From: Sanguinoderma infundibulare
Taxonomy: Eukaryota > Basidiomycota > Agaricomycetes > Polyporales > Polyporaceae
DNA: 64,000 nucleotides
Assembly: GCA_032821775.1 (NCBI GenBank)
Contig: JAVLRN010000012.1
Span: 496,001-560,000 of the forward strand
Direction: 5' to 3'
How positions within the stretch are numbered: the first letter of the stretch is position 1; each line of letters begins with the position of its first letter. Below the pieces are notes generated by a model that ran no database searches, was not told the origin of the DNA, and saw nothing but the letters and a program-made list of their open reading frames with translations. A program made the position numbers and the translations under genes. Positions 23,938 to 33,421 of this stretch are shown piece by piece.

Positions 23938-24381
23938 TCGTCCCACTTCCGTCCCAAGTGAGGGAGGACGATACCAGAAAGAAGCAGGCACCATCACACT
24001 GTGTAGCCAACCGTCGATCGAGCTGTAATTCTAGCCCTTCGTTGTATTTCATACTATGTATTCATGTCCCCCAAGCGATAGACGAACCCGCTGGAAGTTC
24101 TTTTCATGTCGACCCATTTGCTGCGAGGTTTCGCGGTGGAGCGAACGTCCGCTAGGCAGCATTACATATACCGAATGGAGCTTCACTGTGCCGCGGCAGT
24201 TGGTGATACCCCCAATCACCATGAAATATATTTTGTCCGCGATATTCTATGTAATACATGAGGAGACAAGGTACGCTGCACTGCACTACACCACAGGCCG
24301 GCTAACTACAATTGTCCGACGAAGGCCGTCTCTAAACGAATCGAGACCAGAGTCCGTGAGCCCCAGGCCCAAACTCCGTGG
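23938..24381. other. Intergenic region 3' of the PITH gene
   Basis: Convergent 3' flanks. No gene recognised. Confidence 0.5.
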
Positions 24382-24436
24382 TCCAAGTCCGAGTCCGAGT
24401 CCGAGTCCGAGTCCGAGTCCTAGTCCTAGTCCAAGT
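24382..24436. repeat. Hexanucleotide tandem repeat (GAGTCC-type)
   Basis: About nine tandem copies of a 6-bp unit are visible: AAGTCC, five GAGTCC, two TAGTCC and a partial AAGT. The array lies just past the stop codon of the small minus-strand gene, so it falls in its 3' flank. It is probably length-variable between strains. Confidence 0.85.
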
Positions 24437-24439
24437 TGT

Positions 24440-24859
24440 TCAAATCCGCTTCGCGAACCGCTTCCACCAGGCAGCCAAGACGCAACGCTTCTTCCCGTTA
24501 AACCTCGAGTCGTGGTTAGCGCTACCAACAGACTCAGGAGGCTCGTCCAGTGGCCGCAGCGGCGACTGGAACGGCGACCTCGGGCCTAGCCGGATGTCTG
24601 AGGCGACTCTAAGGTCGCCCAGGCCGATCCCGGGCCCGATGGTCACTGGCACGTCGGCGGTGGCGAGCGCCGGAGAGGTTGGAGGCGTCGGATAGGGGAG
24701 CTCCGGGGCTTCGAAGGGCGCGGAGGCGGGAAGGACAGGAAGGCGGTTGGCGAGGATGGTGGCGACGGGGAACTGGTTGGGGTCGGAGAGGTTGGGAGAG
24801 AAGGAGGAGAGGAGCGCCCGGCGCCGTTCATTGTAGGAGAGTGTGTGCGAGGAAGACAT
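24440..24859 (-). CDS. Small orphan protein (139 aa), no recognised family
   Basis: A single open frame starts MSSSHTLSYNERRRALLSS and ends KRFAKRI. It is rich in Pro, Ala and Ser, has no signal peptide or membrane segment, and carries basic clusters at both ends. I do not recognise a domain. Two things support a real gene: a clean TATA element 106-113 nt upstream on the same strand, and an intact uninterrupted frame in a region of otherwise broken frames. It is divergent to the NMN adenylyltransferase gene. A chance frame is still possible. Confidence 0.5.
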   Translation of the reverse strand: MSSSHTLSYNERRRALLSSFSPNLSDPNQFPVATILANRLPVLPASAPFEAPELPYPTPPTSPALATADVPVTIGPGIGLGDLRVASDIRLGPRSPFQSPLRPLDEPPESVGSANHDSRFNGKKRCVLAAWWKRFAKRI

Positions 24860-24964
24860 GTTGAAGAGGTATCTAGAGATCTGGGTTGGGTGAAGAGATC
24901 AACTGCGCAGCAGTGAGAAGTACGAAGGTAAGGTGGATGAAGCGACCACTCCCCAATCGTCCTG

Positions 24965-24972
24965 CCTTTATA
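24965..24972 (-). promoter_or_regulatory. TATA box upstream of the small orphan gene
   Basis: The minus strand reads TATAAAGG, preceded by a G-run. It lies 106-113 nt upstream of the ATG at 24859, in a usual position for a fungal TATA box with a leader of about 70 nt. Confidence 0.5.
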
Positions 24973-25500
24973 CCCCCCAAACCGTGGTCGTGAATATTCG
25001 GAAGAGTCCTTGGGCCCAATCGTGAACTTTGGCGTCGGATTTGCCTCATTCTTCAAGAGCATTGCAAACGGGACGACAGCTCACCCGGTCTGGCCCGCGC
25101 AGCTGCGATCTGGACACTGTTGCATATTGTGGTGCATAAGCAGAGTACTGTAAGTATAGAAAGGAAGAGAAATATACGTTACGGCTCTTTGCGAGCACCG
25201 ACTGGCTTTGATACCCTGATGCGAGCACGTCCTTGCACGTCTTTTGAGGTACAGGCCAAGGAAAATCGAGTAGAGTACCCGGTACTGACTCATATCCTGG
25301 CTCATATTACGGCTGTGCGTGATATCGAGAGAAAGGCAGGTGTCGAGGTACAAGGGATTGAGGCCTTGAGGAGGCTGTGCCGATTCCTTTGCCAGTGATT
25401 GCCCATGAGCAGCCATGAGCCTCTCCGTCCTTAGCCACCCCTCCCCCACTTCCTCCGTCCTCCTTGTCTACCCTATGGTCTATCTCCAGACATACCCCCC
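24973..25500. other. Intergenic region between orphan gene promoter and NMNAT
   Basis: Pyrimidine-rich sequence just before the NMNAT ATG (CCTCCTTGTC near 25455-25475) is typical of a fungal promoter/leader. Minus frames here are antisense. Confidence 0.4.
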
Positions 25501-27217
25501 ATGTCATCCGAAATGAATTCCTCTCTACGGCGACCGTCAACAGACTTCACGGACCCCCCGAACTACCAATTCCCAACACAACGCCTTGCTCGCATCCTCC
25601 GGAATCCGGAGAAGCGACCCGTCATCCTCGTCGCATGCGGCTCTTTCAGCCCCGTCACATATCTCCACCTCCGAATGTTCGAGATGGCCAAGGACTACAT
25701 CCGTCAAAATACCGACCTTGAGATCGTTGGCGGTTACCTCAGTCCTGTCTCGGACCAGTACAAGAAGCCTGGCCTTCTCAGTGCCCGCCACAGGTGAGTT
25801 TCTGACAACAGGCACCATCCACCCTCTTCTCCCGCGGCCCATCCATGTCGCTGCGACGCACTTTCCCCCGTTATCTGACTCTCGCCAGTCGGTGTACGCC
25901 CCATCGCCAGGTCACGTGAGCGCATCTCTTCGCTCGACACCCCCTCCGCTGGGTGTCCCCATCGCTGCGTTTGTTCTCTTCGAGCAGCCCGCGCTGATTC
26001 CAGCCCTGAATCGCCCAAGCGTATTGGGTTTCATACCAATACGCTCGTGCTATTCCGGGATGCTCATATGGCCCCATCGTCAACTTCGCCCAGCGCTTTG
26101 TACCTCTGCACTTCATGCACGTTAGCTTTCCGCCCATATCCCGCACAACCCCGCATGCATCCCCATCTTGCTATCTTGTCCAGTGCGGAAGCGTGGGGTA
26201 CAGTCCCATGACAGACTAGAGGAAGTGTCGAACTCAAGCAATGCTACTCCGAAAGTCCCTCTCGTAATAACCTTGCGTGGGCTGCTAACCTAGTATCTTG
26301 TGAAATGAGCCGACTGCCGCAGCAGAGAATAATCTCAGTTCTCTACCAAGCGGCGGCGAGCAATGCGTGAGAGTCGTCGCCATCGGCCTAGGATGGGAGG
26401 TCTCGAGCAGAGATGCAGCTGACCATGACCATCATACCTTTCGCCACGCACGTCCGACCCAACTACTTCGACACAGCGGGCCTGAGGCTACCATCGCCGC
26501 CATCACCGGCTTGTCTCGTGTATCCTCTCAACGCTTCGCTTCACACACCTGCTATAACACGATCGCTAACTTCGCAACCCCCCTTCACACAGAGTGAACA
26601 TGTGCAACCTCGCCGCCGAGCGAGCCTCACAGTGGCTCATGGTCGACCCCTGGGAGGCCTCTCAGTCCTATCAGCGCACCGCCGTCGTCCTCGACCACTT
26701 CGAGCACGAGATCAACGTCCGCCTCGGCGGCATCGCCGACCCCTCCTCCTCCGCTTCCTTCTCCCCCTCTTCCGAGCAGCCCGCAGAGACGAAGCGCCCC
26801 GCGCGCATCATGCTCCTCGCCGGCTCGGACCTCATCGCGACCATGTCCGAGCCCGGCGTCTGGTCCGAGTCCGACCTCGACCACATCCTCGGCCGCTACG
26901 GCGTGCTCATCATCGAGCGCGCCGGCGCGGACGTGGACCAAGCCATCGACGCCCTCTCCCGCTGGCGCCACAACATCCACCTCATCCACCAGCTCATCCA
27001 GAACGACGTCTCGTCGACCAAGGTCCGCCTGTTTTTGCGCCGTGGCCTTAGTGTGCACTACCTCCTGCCCGCGCCCGTCGTGGACTACATCGAGCGGCAC
27101 GGGCTATACATGGACGACGGCCCGAGCGCGTCCGCCGCGGTTGGCGCGATCCAGGCGGAGAAGAGCAAGGACAAGGAGGACGTCGCCGCGTCCCCGTCCT
27201 TGGCAGGGGGCTGCTAG
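25501..27217 (+). CDS. Nicotinamide/nicotinate-nucleotide adenylyltransferase (NMNAT)
   Basis: This enzyme joins ATP to NMN or NaMN to make NAD or deamido-NAD, the last shared step of NAD synthesis. Exon 1 (25501-25793) encodes VACGSFSPVTYLHLRMFEMA, the GxFxPxTxxHLRMFE ATP-binding motif, and GGYLSPVSDQYKKPGLLSA. Exon 2 (26593-27217) continues RVNMCNLAAERASQWLMVDPWEA, then LLAGSDLIATMSEPGVW, GRYGVLIIERAG and the second signature DVSSTKVRLFLRRGLSVHYLLPAPVVDYI. The total is about 305 residues, which is normal for fungal NMNATs. There is an Ala/Ser/Pro linker (SSSASFSPSSEQPAE) before the LLAGSDL strand. The only intron is 799 nt long, unusual here. Confidence 0.93.
25794..26592 (+). other. 799-nt intron inside NMNAT
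   Basis: The donor is GTGAGT after ...SARH, the acceptor is CACAG before the VNMCNLAAER exon, and there is a GCTAAC branch site 40 nt before the acceptor. The two flanking protein blocks are adjacent in NMNATs, so this is one intron and not a missing exon. It contains a perfect 10-bp-arm hairpin at 26018-26045. Confidence 0.8.
26018..26045. repeat. Perfect inverted repeat (hairpin) in the NMNAT intron
   Basis: Left arm AGCGTATTGG (26018-26027), 8-nt loop, right arm CCAATACGCT (26036-26045), with no mismatches. It would form a stable RNA stem in the pre-mRNA. Function unknown. Confidence 0.8.
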
Positions 27218-27655
27218 CCGTCGTTTGTTGTGTCGTCTTCGTTCGAACTCAGACCAGCATGCATGCATTCTACTGGGGTTGTACTGTACGTTTTGCTCAG
27301 TGCTCGAGTTGTGTTATACTAGTCAAGTGTTGTTATCCTGCATTCGCCCAGTCATCCATGTAGACTCAATACTCAAGACTCCAGGTTCATTTCCTGACGT
27401 ATTTAACAGGGGATGATGAGAGCAGATCTAGAATGCAAACAACCTATCGGGGCTGTATGCTGTTGTGTATGGTACGTTCCTGTTGCGTGCTCTGCAGGCA
27501 TATCCTGTGGACTTCCAAATTACAATTACACGGACAACCTACCATCTACGTTCATCCCATCACTATTGCAAAGACTACTGCTTCGACAACATAAATACTC
27601 ACAAAACGGAGCTATTGTACACTGTAACGAAGAAACGAAACCGCACAAAGCCCTC
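27218..27655. other. Convergent intergenic region, NMNAT / MED25-like
   Basis: 3' flanks of two convergent genes. No other feature. Confidence 0.5.
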
Positions 27656-30600
27656 TCACCCCATCGATCCACTCGGACCAGCGCCCCCTCCAGCACCCCC
27701 CTCCTGACTCCTCTGCATGAACGACTGCAGCATCTCGTAGCTGACACCCTGCAGATTCCCGCTCGGCGTGCGTCGGTGCATCCCCGGGGGGCCTCCTTGC
27801 CCCGGCCGCGGCATGACCATCCCGAAGTTCATCGTCAGGTTGCTCATGTTCCCCATGTTCCCCATATTGCTCGGCCCGGCACCCATCCCGCCCATGCTGT
27901 CCATGTTCATCATGAGGTTCGCCATCGGGTTCTGGCCGGGGCCGCCCCCCATGCCCGGCTGGTGCTGCTGCTGTTGGGCGGCCCCCGCCTGGTTCCCGCC
28001 GGCGATCTGGGACAGGATCGCGCTCACGTTCGGCGGCCCGCTTGGCCCCCACGGATTCATACCATGCGGCTGGGGCTGGAGTTGCGGCTGTTGCTGCGGA
28101 TTCGCCACCGGCGCCTGCATATGCTGCTGCTGTTGCTGCTGTTGCTGATGGTCGCGCATCTGCGACGCCCTCGCAAGGAGGGCCTTGAGCATGAAGGGCT
28201 TCTTGTCTTGGGGCACTCTGCGGAATGCCTCTTGCTGCTCGAGCGTCATGCTCTGGAAGACCGCGAGGATCTGCTGCTGTTGCGGGGTTATGGCCGGATT
28301 CGGGTTCTGGCTCTGGCTCTGGTTCTGAGTCGGGATTTGACTCGCTGCCGGGTTGGGATTGGAGGGCAGATCCGTGACCTTCGGAAGCTCCGGGATGCCT
28401 CCTGGACCGGGAAAGTAGGCGGCAGAAAGGCCGCTGTGCGGGAAGATGAGCAGCCGATTTTCGGGTTGGTTCGGCGGCCACGAGGCGAGCGCGTACTATA
28501 TCATAGGCCGAAGGTGAGCGGTACTCCATGGATGGAGAAGGTCCAAGCGAATACGAACCAGATTCTTCTCCGTGAGCAGGCGGTTGAGTGCCCGGAAGTG
28601 TTCCTCGTTCGTCTTTGAGTCTGGGGCTTGCGGATGTGCCTGGATGGGCAGGAACAAGCACTGTTGGCGCTGCAACCACTGGAAGAGCACCGCCATGGGG
28701 ACGGCTGCATGCTGCGACGGTGCTAGCGATAACGAACTCGGCCACAGCTCCGCCCGCCTGGACGCATGCATGCACATCCTCAATTCACGTCCTTAATCAA
28801 CGGTCAACGAAAGACTCACATAATCTCGCCCTTCGCGTGCTGCATGATGACCTGGGTATGCAAGTTCTTTTGCACGTGGGTCTCCGAATCAAATCCTCGC
28901 CAAGTCAACGTCCCCTGCCACCTCCCTGATCCCGACATCGCAGCTTGCTGCTTCTCTGGGCTCGCAGGCGTAGGAACGGGAGGTTGTATCGATGAAGGCG
29001 GATGTTTGCTCGTCTGCTCTATAAGCTTCGTCATTTGCGCCGCGATGTTCGGGTCAATAGGCTGCTGCGGAGGTCCTTTCCCTCCAGCTCCTTGCTGGCC
29101 CGGAAGAACAGCAGGCGGGAGGACAGGTGTCGGCCGTCCGGGTCCCGCCCCGGGTTCGAGATTCGCCGCAAGGTCGGTCGCAGTCGATGGCCCGCCTGCG
29201 GCCGGCGGCTGTGAGGGGTGCTGAGAAGCTGGACCAGGTGCAGGCTGGGCTGCAGAGGACTCCGCCTGGGCAGGGACTTGACCGCCCGCCTGTGCCTGTT
29301 TGTTTTGGGCTTGTGCCTGCGCGATCTGCTGGAGTTGCTTGAATTTCAAGATGCCAGCACGGAGGTTCTTCTTGGCGTCCGCTGCCTCTGCAACGCGGCC
29401 CGCCTGCTCCAACTCCTGGGCTCGCATCGCCTGTGTACGCAAGACCTGTTCCGCGATCCGCATCTTTTCGGCCAGAGAGTCCGCGGGGCGCGCGTTGACG
29501 TCAGGCATGTTCTTATTCGCGTTGGCCGGGCCTGGACCACCTGCCGCGGGAACGGATGCAGCAGGTGGCTCTGCTGGGACGAGTACGGGTGCGGATATCG
29601 GTCCAGGCGCAGACATAGTTGCAGGTACGGGGCCAGGTGGTGACGAGGACGACGGAACCGCAGACGGTGTGGCATGGGTGGTCGCTGGCGTGGCAGGTGC
29701 GGCAGGTGTGGCAGGGGATTTCTTGGGTGAGGTCTTCGCCCGCTTGACTTTCTCAGTTTGGTCTGGAGTTTGCCCGTTGTTGCTGGGTCGCTTTGTACCT
29801 GGATTTCTGGTATGTCATCGCTATTGCGAGTTCTAGTAATTGGCTAGCGCACCTTTTTGCGGCTGCGGAGGTTGCGGTTGCGGGAATCCGGTCAGATGAA
29901 CGACATGTGGCGAGCGCACCGTGAACCATGGATTCTGCGTGGAGCCGATTGCAGCCTACAGGCACATAAGAAAAGTACCAAGCAACGATCAGAGATATTC
30001 ATACCGAAGCCTGTAGTTTTGATAGTCGCGGGATCTGCTTCAGGAGGATATTGCTGTAATTTATTTTGCGCTATGACGTGCATGGCCGGTCAGGTTTGCA
30101 TGTGGAGCAAGACGATATGGCAGTACCTCTTTCAGCTCAGCAGGAAGAGTATCCCACGAAATGGAGTCGCAGGCGGGCAGCGAATTCCAAAGCGGTCGCT
30201 CTGCAGAATCCGGAGATGTACATGCGAGGTGTATCAGGTGGCCCGTAAAAGTCTGAGAATTGGCTTTCTGATGGACGTGAATGGAGTTTGCTGGTACCAC
30301 AAGAAACAGACGTACATTTGGCGTTTCCATACAGGCTTTGTACATCTCGATCATCTATTTGATTGGGTTTAAGGTTAGTGAGGCGCTGAGGTACGAAAAG
30401 AAGTGGAAAGAAAGGTTGCAACGTGGACTATCATTTCCTGCCTCCGTGTGGGCGGAATGTGCGTGAAGCGCGTATGAGCGCGCCGCAGTGCAGGACTACA
30501 CATATGCAGAGGTGAATTGGCCTAGGCTGACGGTGCATGAATCCCCAATTGCGTGAGGGTACAAGTACTCGTGAGTACGGCAGGTCACCCGCACCAAGGT

Positions 30601-31582
30601 CTACCATCCACCCCGCCGCACGCGCGGGCGCGCGAACGATGTCACTCCGTGAGTCCGTAAGTATGGTTCTTAACTTTCATCTTTTCCCCTCGCAAACACC
30701 CGAGCCCGTTACCCGCGTGCTGGTCCAAACTCGGCCAACAGAAAGAACAATGGCCGAATGGCGAGGGTCTCACGGTAGTGCGTTTTGTGCAGGAATGAGT
30801 TTCACGACGGTCACATCGGTTGCATAACTTGCGGCTACCATGGGCCGAACGTGAGGGCCAGTAAACGCCTTTGCTACATGTGGCCGAAGGTTATGGTAAT
30901 TTCAAGACGTAACACGGTGTTGCACAGGTCTATGGCCTCGGTGGGGAGCGCACGAGGGGCATATGGGCCGAGGGGTTGAATGACAAGGAATCAAGCATCT
31001 CCAGAGCCCGATGGCCGCTACGTTTGCAAAGGTTGGGATGTTGGCGTGGTTGAGTGCATGCATCCCGCAGGAGGGTACATGACCATGACCGCGGGGCCAT
31101 ATAACCATCCATGAGAAAAGTAAGGAGGGCAGGGGGTGGGGAAGAGACTCGGATTCACTCTCGCGAGTGTGGCCAGTGCTGGTCGACTGAAGATAAAAGA
31201 GAGACGTACCTCGATGGCAGCGACGATGCCTTCGAGTGCGGCCATTCCTTGGCCTGCACCAGAAGTGGTCTGACCGATGCCACACTCATGTGGCTGTTCG
31301 TGCATTATGTTCATCAAGGCCGTCGGTGGAAGGAGAAAAAAGTTCTTGCTGAGGATGGGAGTGGGGCGAGTATCGGCAGTGGCGTAGGTGACAAAGGCCA
31401 TACGGAGCTGCTGGGCGTGAGGGGCAGGCGAGGATATGGACGAAAGAACATACTGTTGAAGGAGCATGGGTCTCGAGACGGTGTAAGAGCGGCACGAGGT
31501 ATTCGCCAAGAATCTGAGGCCACTCTGAGGCGAAGGCGAGGGACGACTCCAAAACGCAGACGACGGCTACAATGTCGGACAT
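27656..31582 (-). CDS. Mediator subunit MED25-like protein: N-terminal VWA domain plus ACID/PTOV-like domain
   Basis: MED25 is a Mediator subunit that anchors in the complex through a von Willebrand A domain and binds activators through its ACID domain. Exon 1 starts MSDIVAVVCVLESSLAFASEWPQILGEYLVPLLHRL. The VWA continues MAFVTYATADTRPTP, FFLLPPTALMNIMHEQPHECGIGQTTSG, ALEGIVAAIE, MIEMYKACMETPN, GHLIHLACTSPDSAERPLWNS, ISWDTLPAELKE and LLKQIPRLSKLQA. A Lys-rich (KVKRAKTSPKK) and Ala/Pro/Gln-rich linker follows. The ACID-like domain reads WQGTLTWRGFDSETHVQKNLHTQVIMQHAKGEI, ELWPSSLSLAPSQ, AVLFQWLQRQQCLFLPIQAH, FRALNRLLTEKNL and YALASWPPNQPENRLLIFPHS. A Gln/Met/Gly-rich tail with an 8-Gln run ends at 27656. 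The domain order matches animal and plant MED25. At least eight exons are needed, with one intron of 855 nt in the VWA region. Confidence 0.75.
30355..31209 (-). other. 855-nt intron inside the MED25-like gene
   Basis: The donor GTACGT follows GIVAAIE, and the acceptor AAATAG precedes MIEMYKACME with a CTAACC branch site upstream. The VWA fold is continuous over this join. No recognisable coding or mobile-element content. Confidence 0.7.
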
Positions 31583-33421
31583 TGTCACCAAAAGAAAACA
31601 GTGGCGGGTTGGCTAAGTCTTGGCCACAGTTGGTTGGATCTCTCTCCGGTTCGTGTTTGCCGCAGCTGGTGAGATCAAAGTCGCAAGGTCAGTCGTAAAG
31701 CCTAATAAGTGCAGTTACTTGTGGAAAAGAAAGCCGAGCAGAGAGAGGCGAACGGGGGTAAGTACAAGGAGAATGAGAGGACTCTCTGAGTCTCTCATTG
31801 CGTATTTCACCATATATTCACCCTCACATTAGCGCCCATGTAGGGCCCCCATCGGCCCGTGAACCGGGATCTCACTTTCAACCGTACTTATGCAGGAGGT
31901 AACGCGCGTTTGTGTCGACCATAGATCTATACTACTTACGACCCCTACTAGCTAAGCGTACATGTCCACCTCCGTACTTGTCTTCCCGCCGACCCCAGCT
32001 CGGCTGTAGCGGGCGTCTGTGTTACCTGTGTCCGCCACCGACGCGTTGCTGCGTTGCACGTGACTGGATCGCGCGATGAGCACGCCATCGTCCGAGGCCA
32101 TAACGCGACGCGTCCCGGGGAGCTCCTTGCTTCCTGCCGCCATCTTCCCCCTCTTGCCCGCTCTCTGGCTTGACGTCGTTGTCGTCGTCGTCTGCTCTGT
32201 GCTTCCCATATTAAACTGCAGTCGAATCGCGGGTCAAGGCTACTTGCTGGTATTTGTTTCGCCGCTTATCAATGGAGGTCAGTTGCTGCGGAGAGGCATA
32301 CTTCAAGGGTAAGTGATCAATTTACTTTCCATCGCTGGAGATGCTACCGGGGTTATACCCTCCACCGTCGCATCCAACAACAGTTCACAGGAAATGCAGG
32401 CATACCCAAACAACAGCAAACAACCTCGACCCGCTCCCTCTCACTCTATGCCGTCCAGGGCTTATGTGCGTTTTACCCTCGATTCTATTCGCACTCTTCT
32501 TGGAGGCAGCCGCAGCAGGCGACGCTTTCCGCCGTTCCCCTCCTTGTGCCGATGTCTTTATCGGCCACTGTCTGCATCCCGATCTACACCACATAATTCC
32601 TGTTCCCTCGCCTTATCTCTTCCTCCTCGACTACCGTCTCCAACACTCCCGCTCCTCGGGGTCCCTCTCTTATCCCACCCCGTGGCCCTCTCACCGTTGG
32701 CGGATCTCGCCTTTACGTCTTGCTTGGCCTCCCGATCACAAGAACGCACCCATAAACCCGGAACATCGTACGACTCGTGACAGCGCTCGCCAAGTTCATC
32801 CACATTCCCTGCAACACCGTTGGCCCTTCCCCACTCGTCTTCGCAGCCTTCGTCGACAGGTGGCGGTCCACACAGCCGTTCCTTTATTCCTCTTTCTCAC
32901 CTCTCTCGCGCCTAGCCCGACCACGACCCACGTTCCTAGACATCCCTATGACCTGTCAGCTCCGATGGCCACGCTCACCGCGCATCATTATCAACTCTTG
33001 TGTTAGGACGATGCCCAATTGGCCACGTATTCGCCCAAGACGCGCACTACACACGTCTTGGCGGTCCTTAAAGATGTTATCGCTTTGCTGAGTATGTCTG
33101 GTGTCGATATCTATGGACGTACGGCGCGACAAGCCAGCCGAACAACCAGTGAGGCGCCACCAATTCTTCCGCGATATCCCAAGCTCAAGTTCCGGCGCGT
33201 AAAGTCGGACACTTCATTCGTCCCCTTGAAGCTTCGATTGCAGTGCCGACGGTTTGGGGTGTCGCTTCATGTACGTCCCTGTCGTATCTACCCCGGGGTG
33301 TCCGGGTTCCTTGCATGTACATAGACTGCTGTCCCGCATATAAAAGCTTTTGCCCCCTCCAGCATTTCTGCGGCTCAGTGCGAATTTGGCCTTCTCACAA
33401 TCGCCTCTCGCGATAATCATC
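31583..33421. other. Intergenic/divergent promoter region, 1.8 kb
   Basis: Frames at 32313-33324 on the plus strand (for example a block starting ATYSPKTRTTHVLAVLKDV at about 33022) are partly protein-like but I cannot join them into a gene or name a family. The stretch also holds promoters of the two flanking divergent genes. Confidence 0.35.

Noticed and set aside
28816..29616. Separate Ala/Gln-rich gene on the minus strand
   Set aside because: It joins by normal splice sites to the VWA exons upstream and the ACID-like exons downstream; it is the linker of the MED25-like protein.
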